A stretch of 64,000 nucleotides of DNA from JALOLG01 sp963776935 (GTDB lineage: Bacteria; Actinomycetota; Acidimicrobiia; Acidimicrobiales; Ilumatobacteraceae): assembly GCA_963776935.1 (NCBI GenBank), contig CAVZOP010000001.1, positions 558,001 to 622,000 on the forward strand, given 5' to 3'. Below the pieces are notes generated by a model. It worked only from the letters and a program-made list of their open reading frames with translations, was not told where the DNA came from and ran no database searches. The first letter of the stretch is position 1; every line of letters begins with the position of its first letter. Position numbers and translations under genes: made by a program. Shown here one piece after another: positions 51,119 to 60,032 of the stretch.

Positions 51119-51724
51119 ATGTCGACTTCGCGCGCTTCCAACCCCCGTCTCACCGCCACCGCGCGCCGGGAGCAGATCCTCGACGTGGCGCTCGAGGTGT
51201 TCGGGCGCGCCGGCTTCCACGGCGCCTCGATGAACGACGTCGCCGACGCCGCCGGGGTCACCAAGCCGGTGCTGTACCAGCACTTCGACTCCAAGCGCGA
51301 GCTGTACCGGGCCCTGCTCGAGGAGGTCGGCAGCCGGTTGCTGTCGGCGATCGCCAAAGCCACCGCCAATGCCCCAGACGGTCGCTCCCAGACCCAGCGC
51401 GGCTTCCAGGCCTACTTCCGCTGGGTGGCCGAGGACCACGACGAGTTCAAACTCCTCTATGGCGGCGGCACGCGGCGCGACGACGAGTTCCGTGGCACGA
51501 TCCGCCACGTCACCGCCGAGGCGGCCGACGCCATCGCCCCGCTCATCGCCGTCGACATCGAACCCGAGCACCGGCGCACCATCGCCCACGCCCTGATCGG
51601 CCTCGCCGAGGGCGCCAGCCGGCGGCTCGTCGAGTTGGGTGAGAACTTCGACCCCGACGAGGTCGCCCGCCAGGTGAGCGATCTCGCTTGGGCCGGCCTG
51701 CGCGCCGTCCATCGAGTCGACTGA
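51119..51724 (+). CDS. TetR family transcriptional regulator
   Basis: A 201-residue regulator: an N-terminal TetR helix-turn-helix (ARREQILDVALEVFGRAGFHGASMNDVADAAGVTKPVLYQHF) and an all-helical ligand-binding domain (RGFQAYFRWVAEDHDEFKLLYGG). Probably self-regulated through the palindrome at its start. Its other targets may include the downstream thiolase and SDR genes, but that is inference. It is convergent with the acetyltransferase gene. Confidence 0.93.
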   Translation: MSTSRASNPRLTATARREQILDVALEVFGRAGFHGASMNDVADAAGVTKPVLYQHFDSKRELYRALLEEVGSRLLSAIAKATANAPDGRSQTQRGFQAYFRWVAEDHDEFKLLYGGGTRRDDEFRGTIRHVTAEAADAIAPLIAVDIEPEHRRTIAHALIGLAEGASRRLVELGENFDPDEVARQVSDLAWAGLRAVHRVD

Positions 51725-51734
51725 GCCGGCTCCG

Positions 51735-52307
51735 TCAGTTCCTCCTGAACATGCCCCACATCTGGGGGCCGTCCCCGGGGACGTCCCACTCGGTGCGGAC
51801 CTCGAATCCGTGGTGCATGTAGTAGGCGACGTTGGAGGGTGTCTCGGTCTCGAGGTAGCACGGCAGGCCATCGGCGGCGGCGCGCTCGAACATCACGTTC
51901 ATCAGCGCCGTCCCGAGTCCCTGGCGCTGCCAGTCGGGATGGGTGGCGAGGAGGTTGAGGTACCAGTGCGGCTCCGGCGGGGTGTTGGCGGCCATCACGC
52001 CGCGCAGCGCGTCGAAGCGGGCCAGCCGCCACTCCGGATGGTCGGGGATCGGCCCCACGTCGACCGTCACGTCGGGCCGTCCGGGCGGCACCCAGGCGGC
52101 GACCGCGACGTTGTCGTCGGTGGTCCACGTCTCACCGTGGGCGACCCAGCGCACCATCGGGATCCGCATCACCGCGCCGCGATCGGCTGCGAACTCGTCG
52201 TCGTCGGGGTACAGCCAGCGCAACACGGGATCGTCGAAGAAGGCGCGCATCGCGGTGAGGCACAGGCGCGGGATCTCGGCCGCCACCGCCCGGCGGGGAG
52301 CTGTCAT
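51735..52307 (-). CDS. GNAT family N-acetyltransferase
   Basis: A 190-residue GNAT protein with the acetyl-CoA motif LNLLATHPDWQRQGLGTALMNVMF (Q/RxxGxG/A) and the C-terminal YLETETPSNVAYYMHHGFEV segment. It is of the type that acetylates small amines or proteins; substrate unknown. ATG at 52307 is preferred by family length; an in-frame ATG at 52346 overlaps the thiolase gene. Confidence 0.9.
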   Translation of the reverse strand: MTAPRRAVAAEIPRLCLTAMRAFFDDPVLRWLYPDDDEFAADRGAVMRIPMVRWVAHGETWTTDDNVAVAAWVPPGRPDVTVDVGPIPDHPEWRLARFDALRGVMAANTPPEPHWYLNLLATHPDWQRQGLGTALMNVMFERAAADGLPCYLETETPSNVAYYMHHGFEVRTEWDVPGDGPQMWGMFRRN

Positions 52308-52332
52308 CGTGCGCTCACAGGCGTTCGATGCC

Positions 52333-53481
52333 TCATAGTCGTTCAATGATGGTGACGTTGGCCTGGCCGCCGCCCTCGCACATCGTCTGCAAGCCGTAGC
52401 GGCCGCCGGTGCGCTCGAGCTCGTTTAGCAACGTGGTCATCAGCCGCGCGCCGGTGGCGCCGAGGGGATGACCGAGCGCGATCGCCCCGCCGTTGACGTT
52501 GACCTGCTCGCGGTCGAAGTCGGTCTCGCGGAGCCAGGCGAGCACGACCGACGCGAACGCCTCGTTGATCTCGACGAGGTCGATGTCGCTCGCCTTCATC
52601 CCCGTCTTGGCGAGCGCCCGCTGCGTGGCGGGGATCGGCGCCGACAGCATCATGATCGGGTCGTCGGCGAACACCGACATGTGGTGGATCCGTGCTCGCG
52701 GTGTCAGGCCGTGCCGCTCGACCGCCGTCTCGTTGGCGATCAGCAGCGCCGCCGAACCGTCGGAGATCTGGCTGGCAACGGCGGCCGTCAACCGACCGCC
52801 CTCGGTCAGCGTCTTGAGCGAGCGGATCTTCTCCCAGTTCGGCTCGCGCGGGCCCTCGTCGAAGTCGAGCCCGGCGAGCGGCGCGATCTCGGCCTCGAAC
52901 CGGCCCTCGGCGCGGGCCAGGATCGCGCGCTCGTGTGACTCCACGGCGAACGCTTCCATCTCCTCGCGGGAGATGTCCCACTTCTCGGCCATCGCCTCGG
53001 CGCCGGCGAACTGGCTGACCTCGCCGCTGCCGTAGCGGGTGGTCCAGCGTTGGGAACCGCTGAACGGGTCGTCGAAGCCGAGCGCCTTACCGGCGTCGGC
53101 CGCCGACATGATCGGCACCATGCTCATGTTCTGCACGCCGCCGGCGACGACGAGGTCCATCGTCCCCGACATCACCGCCTGCGCCGCGAACTGCACGGCC
53201 TGTTGGGCGCTGCCGCACTGGCGATCGATCGTGACACCGGGGACGTGCTGCGGCAGGCCCGCCGCCAGCCAGCACGTCCTGGCGATGCAGAACGCCTGCG
53301 GCCCCACCGAGTCGACGTTGCCGAACACGACGTCGTCGACCTCGTTCGGGTCGACGCCCGTGCGTTCCATCAGGGCGGCGATGCTGTGGGCCCCGAGATC
53401 GGCGGGATGGACGGCGGCGAGGCTGCCGCCGCGGCGGCCGACCGGTGAGCGGACGGCGTCGACGATGAACGCTTCAGGCAT
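52333..53481 (-). CDS. Acetyl-CoA acyltransferase (thiolase)
   Basis: A 382-residue thiolase with all catalytic parts: the nucleophile Cys89 in IDRQCGSAQQAV, the NEAF motif (INEAFASV), the GHP motif (ALGHPLGATGAR) and the second Cys in MCEGGGQAN. It cleaves 3-ketoacyl-CoA to acetyl-CoA and a shortened acyl-CoA, or condenses acetyl-CoA. TACGTT lies exactly 6 nt before the ATG, suggesting a leaderless transcript that may include the GNAT gene. Confidence 0.94.
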   Translation of the reverse strand: MPEAFIVDAVRSPVGRRGGSLAAVHPADLGAHSIAALMERTGVDPNEVDDVVFGNVDSVGPQAFCIARTCWLAAGLPQHVPGVTIDRQCGSAQQAVQFAAQAVMSGTMDLVVAGGVQNMSMVPIMSAADAGKALGFDDPFSGSQRWTTRYGSGEVSQFAGAEAMAEKWDISREEMEAFAVESHERAILARAEGRFEAEIAPLAGLDFDEGPREPNWEKIRSLKTLTEGGRLTAAVASQISDGSAALLIANETAVERHGLTPRARIHHMSVFADDPIMMLSAPIPATQRALAKTGMKASDIDLVEINEAFASVVLAWLRETDFDREQVNVNGGAIALGHPLGATGARLMTTLLNELERTGGRYGLQTMCEGGGQANVTIIERL

Positions 53482-53487
53482 GGCCCG

Positions 53488-53493
53488 AACGTA
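53488..53493 (-). promoter_or_regulatory. Candidate -10 box of the thiolase gene
   Basis: On the minus strand TACGTT ends exactly 6 nt before the ATG at 53481. Confidence 0.45.
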
Positions 53494-53500
53494 CCCGCCG

Positions 53501-54442
53501 TCAGCTGTAGAGCTCGCCCCCGAGGTACTTGAGCCCCGAGTCGGGCTGGATGGTGACGACCCGAGCTCCGGGTCCCAGCTCGCCTGCCAGGCGGAGCGCA
53601 GCGACCAGGTTGGCCCCGCCCGACGGCCCGGTCCAGATCCCTTCCTCCATGGCGGCCCGTCGCGCCATCGCGAACGCGTCAGCGGTCGACACCTTCTCGA
53701 CGCGGTCGTACGTGTCGGGCGTGAGGTTGGGCGGGATGAAGCCCACCCCGCCGCCCTCGATGCGATGAGTTCCTGCCGGTTCCCCCGAGATCACGGCCGA
53801 TTCGGCCGGCTCGACGGCGACCCGGGCGATGCCGCTCCAGCGCGACCGCAGCACCTCCCCGACCCCGACGAAGCACCCACCGACGCCGACGTAGGCGCAC
53901 CAGCTCGCAATGGGATCAGTGAGCTGCACCAGCACCTCGGTGCCGATCTCGCGGTACCCGTCGAGCGCGTCGCGGTTGTTGAACTGGTCGGTGGCGTAGC
54001 CGCCGGTCTCGGCGACGATCTCCTTGGCGCGACCCATCATCTGCCCGATCAATCCGGGATGGATCCCCTCCGGACTGTCGATGATCTCGAGCTCGGCGCC
54101 GAACGCCGCCATCGTGCGCAGCTTCTCGGCCGCGAACGCGTTGGAGCTGACGATGCGCAGCGGGTAGCCCTTGACGGCACACACGAACGCCAGCGAGCTC
54201 CCCGTCGAGCCGCCCGTGTACTCGACCACGGTCTGGCCAGGCGCCAGGACGCCCCGCCGTTCGGCCCCCTCGATCATCGCCAGCGCCATCCGGTCCTTGT
54301 AGGAACCGGTCGGGTTGGCGGCTTCGAGCTTCACCCACACCTCAGCGTCGTCGGCCCCGGCGAGGACGTCGAGCCGGACCAACGGCGTGTGACCGATCCC
54401 GCTGAGCGCGCCAGGACGGTCGGGACGTGCTTCGGCGCTCAT
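53501..54442 (-). CDS. PLP-dependent cysteine-synthase family enzyme
   Basis: A 313-residue fold-type II PLP enzyme. The PLP lysine is Lys49 in NPTGSYKDR, the phosphate-binding loop is EYTGGSTGSSLA, and a second conserved loop is WTGPSGGANL. It resembles O-acetylserine sulfhydrylase / cystathionine beta-synthase-like proteins; the substrate may be a different amino acid derivative because the SYKDR motif is of the 'cysteine synthase family' variant. Its ATG at 54442 overlaps the stop of the SDR gene by one base (TGATG). Confidence 0.88.
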   Translation of the reverse strand: MSAEARPDRPGALSGIGHTPLVRLDVLAGADDAEVWVKLEAANPTGSYKDRMALAMIEGAERRGVLAPGQTVVEYTGGSTGSSLAFVCAVKGYPLRIVSSNAFAAEKLRTMAAFGAELEIIDSPEGIHPGLIGQMMGRAKEIVAETGGYATDQFNNRDALDGYREIGTEVLVQLTDPIASWCAYVGVGGCFVGVGEVLRSRWSGIARVAVEPAESAVISGEPAGTHRIEGGGVGFIPPNLTPDTYDRVEKVSTADAFAMARRAAMEEGIWTGPSGGANLVAALRLAGELGPGARVVTIQPDSGLKYLGGELYS

Positions 54443-55254
54443 CAGGCGGTGGGGCGGTGATCGCGCCGGCGGGCCATGACCTCGGTTCCCGCCAGCGCGC
54501 GCGCCTCGGGCGACCCGGCCACGAGCCAGGCGATCGTCGCCGCCGCGAAGTCGGGCACGTCGATCGGCGGCTCCCAACCCGGTGGGTCGGTCGGGGGAAG
54601 ATGCACGTCGGTCAGCAACCGACCTGGGTTGACGTTGTAACAACGCACGCCGGCGCCGCCGACCTCGGCGTGGAGCACGCCGATGATCCGGTGCGCGGCG
54701 GCCCGTCCCATCGCCGATCCGACACCCCACGCACCGGGTTCGGTCGGATCCTGCGTCGCGCTGACCGACGTGAGGTGCACCACGACGCCCTCGCCGCGTT
54801 CGACCATCGGCGGGATCAGCCGCTGGAACAGTACGAGTGGGTGCAGGGCGTTGGCCGTCAGGATCCGCTGGACGAGGTCGACGGGCACACCGAGCGCCGC
54901 GTCGTCGAGGCCGGGACCCTGGTAACGAGCGCTACTGATGACGACGTCGACGTGACCGAAGGCGGCGAGCGCCTCGTCCGCAGCGCGCTCCACCGAGGCC
55001 CGCTCGGTGAGGTCCATCTCGACGGTGACGACGACAGCGCCCAGCGCCCGGCACTGCTCGGCGGTGGCGGCGAGCGAGCCGACCTGCTGCATGCCGGCCG
55101 CCGGATCGTCGAGGTGGGTGCCGAGGTAGGTCGACGTCCCATCGGTCGCCCGCGCCGTGATCACGAGGTCGAGCCCATCGGCCGCGAGCGCGACCGCGGT
55201 CGCCTCACCGACGCCCCGGCTGGCGCCGGTGACGAGTGCGACAGCGCGGCCCAC
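54442..55254 (-). CDS. Short-chain dehydrogenase/reductase
   Basis: About 270 residues: Rossmann motif ALVTGASRGVGEATA near the start, DVVISSARYQGPG, and a VHLTSVSATQ segment with catalytic Ser. The usual YxxxK is replaced by a degenerate GVGSAMGRAAAHRI region, where no clear Tyr-x3-Lys is seen, so it may be inactive or have an atypical mechanism. GTG at 55254 is preferred because TACAGT lies 7 nt upstream; GTG 55263 is the alternative. It is co-transcribed with the cysteine-synthase-like gene. Confidence 0.82.
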   Translation of the reverse strand: MGRAVALVTGASRGVGEATAVALAADGLDLVITARATDGTSTYLGTHLDDPAAGMQQVGSLAATAEQCRALGAVVVTVEMDLTERASVERAADEALAAFGHVDVVISSARYQGPGLDDAALGVPVDLVQRILTANALHPLVLFQRLIPPMVERGEGVVVHLTSVSATQDPTEPGAWGVGSAMGRAAAHRIIGVLHAEVGGAGVRCYNVNPGRLLTDVHLPPTDPPGWEPPIDVPDFAAATIAWLVAGSPEARALAGTEVMARRRDHRPTA

Positions 55255-55261
55255 GCCGTGC

Positions 55262-55267
55262 ACTGTA
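55262..55267 (-). promoter_or_regulatory. Candidate -10 box of the SDR gene
   Basis: On the minus strand TACAGT ends 7 nt before GTG 55254; it faces the opposing promoter of the NTF2-like gene 23 bp away. Confidence 0.45.
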
Positions 55268-55289
55268 GGGGGCGCCGCGCGGTACGGCG

Positions 55290-55295
55290 TACGGT
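55290..55295 (+). promoter_or_regulatory. Candidate -10 box of the NTF2-like gene
   Basis: TACGGT ends exactly 6 nt before GTG 55302. Confidence 0.45.
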
Positions 55296-55301
55296 CTTGT
55301 C

Positions 55302-55898
55302 GTGGCACACGGCGACGACCGAGAGCAGATCCGCCGCATGGTCGAGGACTGGGTGATCTGGCGCGACTCCGGCGACTGGGATCGGTTCCTCACGCTGTGG
55401 CATCCGGAGGGCCGGATGATGGCGACGTGGTTCCAGGGCACCGCAGCCGAGTTCGCCGACATCAGCCGGGCCGGATTCGAACGTGGAGTTCGCATCCTCC
55501 ACGTGCTCGGCGGAACGTCGGTCGACGTCGCAGGTGACCGGGCCATCGCCCAGACACGCATGGCGATCCATCAGCGCGCCGACGTGGAAGGAGTCGCCTG
55601 TGACGTCGTGTGCCACGGCCGGTTCTACGACTTCTTCGACCGCCGCGAGTCGCGTTGGGGGTTGGTGCTCCGCCAGCCGATCTACGAGAAGGACCGCCTC
55701 GACCCGATCGATCCGGCCGCCCACCTCCAGCTCGACGGTGACCTCCTGCGGCGCTTCCCCGAGGGCTACCGGCACCTCGCCTACCTCCAGACCCGCATCG
55801 GATACGACGTCAAGCCCGACATGCCGGGCATCACCGGGCCCGAGCTCGATGAGTTGTACCGGCGCGGCGCCAGGTGGCTGGCGGGCGGTGAGATCTGA
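55302..55898 (+). CDS. NTF2/SnoaL-like protein
   Basis: A 198-residue cone-fold protein with the SnoaL-type start EQIRRMVEDWVIWRDSGDWDRFLTLWHPEGRM, followed by beta strands (VDVAGDRAIAQTRMAIHQRADVEG). The C-terminal half (PDMPGITGPELDELYRRGARWLAG) is a family-specific extension. Such proteins can be cyclases, hydrolases or isomerases; the reaction is unknown. The GTG start is set by a -10 box 6 nt upstream. Confidence 0.82.
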   Translation: MAHGDDREQIRRMVEDWVIWRDSGDWDRFLTLWHPEGRMMATWFQGTAAEFADISRAGFERGVRILHVLGGTSVDVAGDRAIAQTRMAIHQRADVEGVACDVVCHGRFYDFFDRRESRWGLVLRQPIYEKDRLDPIDPAAHLQLDGDLLRRFPEGYRHLAYLQTRIGYDVKPDMPGITGPELDELYRRGARWLAGGEI

Positions 55899-55901
55899 CC
55901 G

Positions 55902-56831
55902 TCAGCTCGTGAAGAACAGCTGCAGCTCGATGACGCCGTGGTCCTCGGCCGACACCACGATCGGAGCATCGGGGACGCTCACGCCGTAGTCGGCGAACAC
56001 GATGTCGAGCGATCCGACCACGACGACGACACCGTCGACGAGTTGCGCCTCGAGCGGGATCTCGACCGGCCTCGTCGTGCCATGGATCGTGAGGTCTCCG
56101 ATGGCAGTCACCGCCACCGGCTCGCCGCTGGCTGCCGCATCGCCCAGCTCGATCGGCTGGGTGAGCACGAACGTGGCGGTCGGGAACTCGTCGGTGTCGA
56201 GGGCGCGGCGGGCGTTGTCGTCGCGCCGGCTGTCGTTGGTGGTGATCGCGTCCATGTTGGCCTCGATCGAGACGGCGCTGACCGACGTCCCGTCGATCGT
56301 CATCGTTCCCGCCACCTCGGGCGTGCGTCCGACGGCCGTCGTCGAGCCGATTCCGGACAACTCCTCCTCGACGCGGAACCCGACGAACGTGCCCGTCGAA
56401 TCCTCGAAGCTGAACTCCCCGATCGACGTGTCGACGGTCCACGTCCCGGCGATGCCGGTGGCGGCCGCGCCCGCATCGGTGGTCGCCGGCTCTGTGGTCG
56501 CCGGGTCGGCAGCGGCCGCGGTCGTGACGGGATCCGCGGCGGCGTCGGTGGTGACCGGCTCGACCTCATTCGACCCGACTTCATTCGACAACGTGCCCTC
56601 GTCGAGCGCCGCAGCGGCGGCATCGAGGTCGACCGCGGCCGGTGCGTCATCCTTGAAGAAGTACCAGATGCCGATTCCGGCCAGCGCCGCCAGCACCACG
56701 ACGGCGCCGGCGATCCACTTCACCATCCGCCGCCGCCGAGTCGACGGAGGGCGTGGTGGTTCGAGGGGGAGGTCCATGGCGGGGGTTCCTGACGGTGAGC
56801 CTGATGGTGTGCCCGACGATGTGATCGTCAC
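55902..56831 (-). CDS. YceI-domain membrane-anchored protein
   Basis: A 309-residue protein with one membrane helix (MVKWIAGAVVVLAALAGIGIWYFF), a Thr/Ala/Asp-rich linker with repeated TTDAAADPVTTAAAADP-like units, and a YceI lipocalin-like beta barrel (GTWTVDTSIGEFSFEDSTGTFVGFRVEEEL...GDLTIHGTTRPVEIPL). YceI proteins bind isoprenoid-like lipids outside the cytosol. The GTG at 56831 overlaps the stop of the HtrA-like protease (GTGA), so the two are coupled. The N-terminal 20 residues are low complexity (TSSGTPSGSPSGTP). Confidence 0.87.
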   Translation of the reverse strand: MTITSSGTPSGSPSGTPAMDLPLEPPRPPSTRRRRMVKWIAGAVVVLAALAGIGIWYFFKDDAPAAVDLDAAAAALDEGTLSNEVGSNEVEPVTTDAAADPVTTAAAADPATTEPATTDAGAAATGIAGTWTVDTSIGEFSFEDSTGTFVGFRVEEELSGIGSTTAVGRTPEVAGTMTIDGTSVSAVSIEANMDAITTNDSRRDDNARRALDTDEFPTATFVLTQPIELGDAAASGEPVAVTAIGDLTIHGTTRPVEIPLEAQLVDGVVVVVGSLDIVFADYGVSVPDAPIVVSAEDHGVIELQLFFTS

Positions 56832-57775
56832 GTTGTCGCGCCGATCAGCTCAGCGGCGACCTCGAGAGCCGTATCGATCGAGATGGCGAACCCGATGTTA
56901 GAAGCGCTCACCCCACCGCCGCCGGTCGCGACCGCCGAATTGATGCCGATCACCTCGCCGTGGTCGTTGACCAGCGGCCCGCCCGAGTTGCCGGAGCTGA
57001 TCGCGGCGTCGGTCTGGATCAGATCGTCGAGCGTGCCCTCGGACGTCTCGACGCTGCGGTCGAGTGCCGACACGATGCCCTGCGTCACGGTCAGGCCACC
57101 CTCGAGCGCGAGGGCGTTGCCGATCGCCACCACCGAGTCGCCGACGGCCGCCTGCTCCGACGACCCGAGCGACGCCGGCACCAGGCCCGACGTGTCGTCG
57201 ACGTGCAGCACGGCGATGTCGTTGGCGGGATCGGTGCCGACGATCGTCGCGACGAGCGTCGCACCAGAACCCGGCACCGTGACCTCCACCTCGCTGGCGC
57301 CGTCGACGACGTGCGCGTTCGTGACGATGTAGCCGTCGTCGAGCACCACGCCGGTACCGGCGCCTGTCCCCTCCGCCTCGAACGGGCCGCGCCGGAGGTT
57401 CACGGTCGTCTCGATCGAGACCACCGAGTCGGCGAGACCGTCGACGATCTCGGCGACGCTCAACGCGCCCGAGGCACTGTCGACACCGACGTTGTCGATC
57501 GCGACCGCGTCCGACGGTGCGTCCGCGCCCCCGTCACCGGTGAGGTTGGCGCCCAGCGCGCCGGCGCCGAGTGACAGTGCGACCACTCCGACGATGGCCG
57601 CCCCGGTGCGCGCCCAGCGCCGCCGCCGGCCCGACGTCGACGTCTGCGGCTCGGGAGCATCGGGCGGCTCCGACATCGGTGGACTCCACACGACCGACCG
57701 GGCCGCGGGATCGGTCATCGGTGGCGGTCCGGCCGGCAGATCGTTCGGGGGTTCGTGGTGCGTGGCGTTGTCCAT
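56828..57775 (-). CDS. HtrA-like membrane-anchored serine protease without PDZ
   Basis: A 315-residue trypsin-fold (S1C-like) protease. A Pro-rich cytosolic N-terminus is followed by one membrane helix (GAAIVGVVALSLGAGALGANL, about 58-78). The catalytic triad is His155 (VTNAHVV), Asp186 (ANDIAVL) and Ser264 (SSGNSGGP). There is no PDZ domain after the protease, unlike typical HtrA. It probably acts in extracytoplasmic protein quality control. It is first in an operon with the YceI gene. Confidence 0.9.
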   Translation of the reverse strand: MDNATHHEPPNDLPAGPPPMTDPAARSVVWSPPMSEPPDAPEPQTSTSGRRRRWARTGAAIVGVVALSLGAGALGANLTGDGGADAPSDAVAIDNVGVDSASGALSVAEIVDGLADSVVSIETTVNLRRGPFEAEGTGAGTGVVLDDGYIVTNAHVVDGASEVEVTVPGSGATLVATIVGTDPANDIAVLHVDDTSGLVPASLGSSEQAAVGDSVVAIGNALALEGGLTVTQGIVSALDRSVETSEGTLDDLIQTDAAISSGNSGGPLVNDHGEVIGINSAVATGGGGVSASNIGFAISIDTALEVAAELIGATT

Positions 57776-57835
57776 CAGCCGACCTTGCGCCCCGATGGTG
57801 TGAATCTGACGAGAACCGAGTGAGAACCCGGTGCG

Positions 57836-59023
57836 TCAAGTCTGGCCGATCACGGAGTGGACCAGGACATCGAGCCTGGCGAGGCCGTGGAGCGCGTTGT
57901 TGCGGCGCCACGACGCCTCGCCGATCTCGAACCGCTCGACCCGCGATGCGAGGGCGGCGATGACGGCGTGCCCCTCGAGACGCGCCAGACCGGCGCCGAC
58001 GCAGTGGTGGATGCCGCGTCCGAAGCTGAGGTGATCGACTGGGTTGCGCGTCACGTCGAAACGATCCGGGTCCTCGAAATGCCGTTCGTCGCGGTTGGCG
58101 GAACCGAACAGCACCGCGACCCGCGACCCCTCTGGCAACACCGCGCCGCCGAGCTCGACGGAGCTGGCGGCGAACCGCGTGAACCGTTGGACGGGTGGTT
58201 CGATGCGCAACACCTCGTTGAACGCCGACGGGACGAGCGCCGGATCGCCGCGTACGAGGTCCCACTGGTCGGGATACCGGGCGAACAGCCAGACCGCAGC
58301 CGAGAGCGCGTTGACCGTGGTGTCCATGCCGGCCCACGCGTAGGCGAGCATCAGTCCGGGGCACGCATCGGGCTCGATGTCGCCGCGCTCACCCGCGGCG
58401 TAGATCTGGCTCCCCCATCGCTCCGGCGTCAGCCGCTCCGGGGTCGCGAAGCCTGTGCAGTAGTCGAACAGCTCCCGGAAACCCGCGAGCGAACCGCGCA
58501 ACAGGTCGTTGTCCGGCCCAAACGTGTTGAACGCCGCGGCCGCCCGTTCGAGAAGGTGCTCGCGTTCTTCGTCCGGCAACCCGACGAGGTCGGCGACCAC
58601 ACCGACGCTGTAGGGCTGGGCGAGGTCGGCGACAGCGTCGAACGAGCCCCGCTCGACGAGATCGGCGACCATCGCCTCAGCCCTGTCGGTGATACTCGGC
58701 TCGTGCGTCGTCAGCGCGCGCGGGACGAGTTGAGCGTTCAGCACCTTGCGGCGCGTGTCGTGGAGCGGCGGATCGGTCGTCAGGATCCCGCGGCCAGATT
58801 TGGCGTTCATCGCGTCGTCCATGCCGACGCCGCGTGCCGACGTGAAGCGCTGCCAGTCCTGTAGCACCGCCCGCACCTCGTCGTAGCGGGGCAGGGCGTA
58901 CGCCCCGTACCTCGTCATCCAGACGACGGGTCCGAGTTGACGCAGCTCGGCGTACGCGGGATAGGGGTCGGCCAACACGTCGTCGGCCCAGAGATCGACG
59001 TCGGTCGACGGGCAGTCGGTCAC
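57836..59023 (-). CDS. Cytochrome P450 in the iron/haem cluster
   Basis: A 395-residue P450 with helix I AWAGMDTTV, ExxR in FNEVLRIEPPV and the haem loop FGRGIHHCVGAGLARLEG (proximal Cys341). The GTG at 59023 overlaps the stop of the HugZ-like gene (GTGA), so it is translationally coupled to it. No ferredoxin is adjacent. Its link with iron or haem uptake genes could be co-regulation rather than a shared pathway. Substrate unknown. Confidence 0.93.
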   Translation of the reverse strand: MTDCPSTDVDLWADDVLADPYPAYAELRQLGPVVWMTRYGAYALPRYDEVRAVLQDWQRFTSARGVGMDDAMNAKSGRGILTTDPPLHDTRRKVLNAQLVPRALTTHEPSITDRAEAMVADLVERGSFDAVADLAQPYSVGVVADLVGLPDEEREHLLERAAAAFNTFGPDNDLLRGSLAGFRELFDYCTGFATPERLTPERWGSQIYAAGERGDIEPDACPGLMLAYAWAGMDTTVNALSAAVWLFARYPDQWDLVRGDPALVPSAFNEVLRIEPPVQRFTRFAASSVELGGAVLPEGSRVAVLFGSANRDERHFEDPDRFDVTRNPVDHLSFGRGIHHCVGAGLARLEGHAVIAALASRVERFEIGEASWRRNNALHGLARLDVLVHSVIGQT

Positions 59024-60032
59024 CCGGGCGAGCGTAGGCGCGCCCGTTGGGCGAGGATCACGGTCGCCGTGCGGACGTCGTCGACGGTCGCCGCCGGCTC
59101 GTCGAACGCGATCCTTGCCGTGCGGCCGCCGCCAGGCGTCGTGACCCACAGCGTGACGCCATACCGATCGACACCCGAGGTACGAGCGGTCGTCGCATCG
59201 TTCAGTCCGGCGTACGCCTTGGCGAACTCGAGCAGCACGTCTGCGTGATCCTCGTCGAGGTGGGTTCGGATCGCCTCGGCGAACCGTGCGATCGGGTCGG
59301 GGCCCCGGCTGGCGTACTCGTCGGCGCCGACCCAACTCATGTGTCCGAAGCCGCCGACGTACCGCACCGACGAGGGCTCGAGGTGCCACCACGAGAAGTC
59401 GGGGAAGTCGACGTAGAACGCGGCACCCGGATGGGCGGCGAGGTACTGCTCGCGCAGGTCGGCCCTGGTCGTGATGTCGAACGGCACGAGCGTGCCGACG
59501 AGCGTGACCCGCGCCGCGGCCAGCGGATCATCGCCGTCGGGAACGTGCGTCGCGACGAGCAGGCTCGCCCGCGGGTCGTGCTTGGCGTTGATCGTGTGCT
59601 CCGCCATCGAAGAGATGCACACGACCGGGCGTCCGAACGCATCGTCCACGTACGACACCACACTGCCGAACGGGAACCCGTCGGCCGTGAGCGTCGCCAG
59701 GTGGCCGCGACGTTGGGCCGCCACCAGCGTCCACGCGTACTCGGCGTCGTGGGGGAACGACGAGACGTCCCCGGCGCGCGCCTGCGGTAGACGCCACCGC
59801 CGACCGGGGAGAGCGATCCGGCGAACCCGATCGACACCACCTGGTCGGTCCACGGATCGGCCGGTGAAGTGATCGCCGCGCCGACGAGCGAACGCAGCGC
59901 GCACGGGTCGAGATCGGCGCCTGGTCCGAACGACACGGAGAGGACCGTGCCGTCGGCGTACGTGAGCGAGAGGGCAGCGTCGGACACCGTGTGGGCCAGT
60001 GCGGCGGCGAGGCGGACCTGCTCGAGCTCCAT
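59020..60032 (-). CDS. HugZ-like haem-degrading PNPOx family protein with extra N-terminal domain (frameshifted)
   Basis: About 337 residues. The C-terminal ~255 residues are a split-barrel pyridoxamine-phosphate-oxidase-like domain (RRGHLATLTADGFPFGSVVSYV, SSMAEHTINAKHDPRASLL) plus the DUF2470 end (DEDHADVLLEFAKAYAGL) seen in HugZ haem oxygenases. The first ~85 residues (MELEQVRLAAALAHTVSDAAL...) form an unrecognised domain in another frame; a one-base G deletion near 59785-59790 (GGGG run) joins them. The ATG at 60032 overlaps the stop of the binding-protein gene. By family it binds or degrades haem; actual activity is unproven. Confidence 0.78.
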
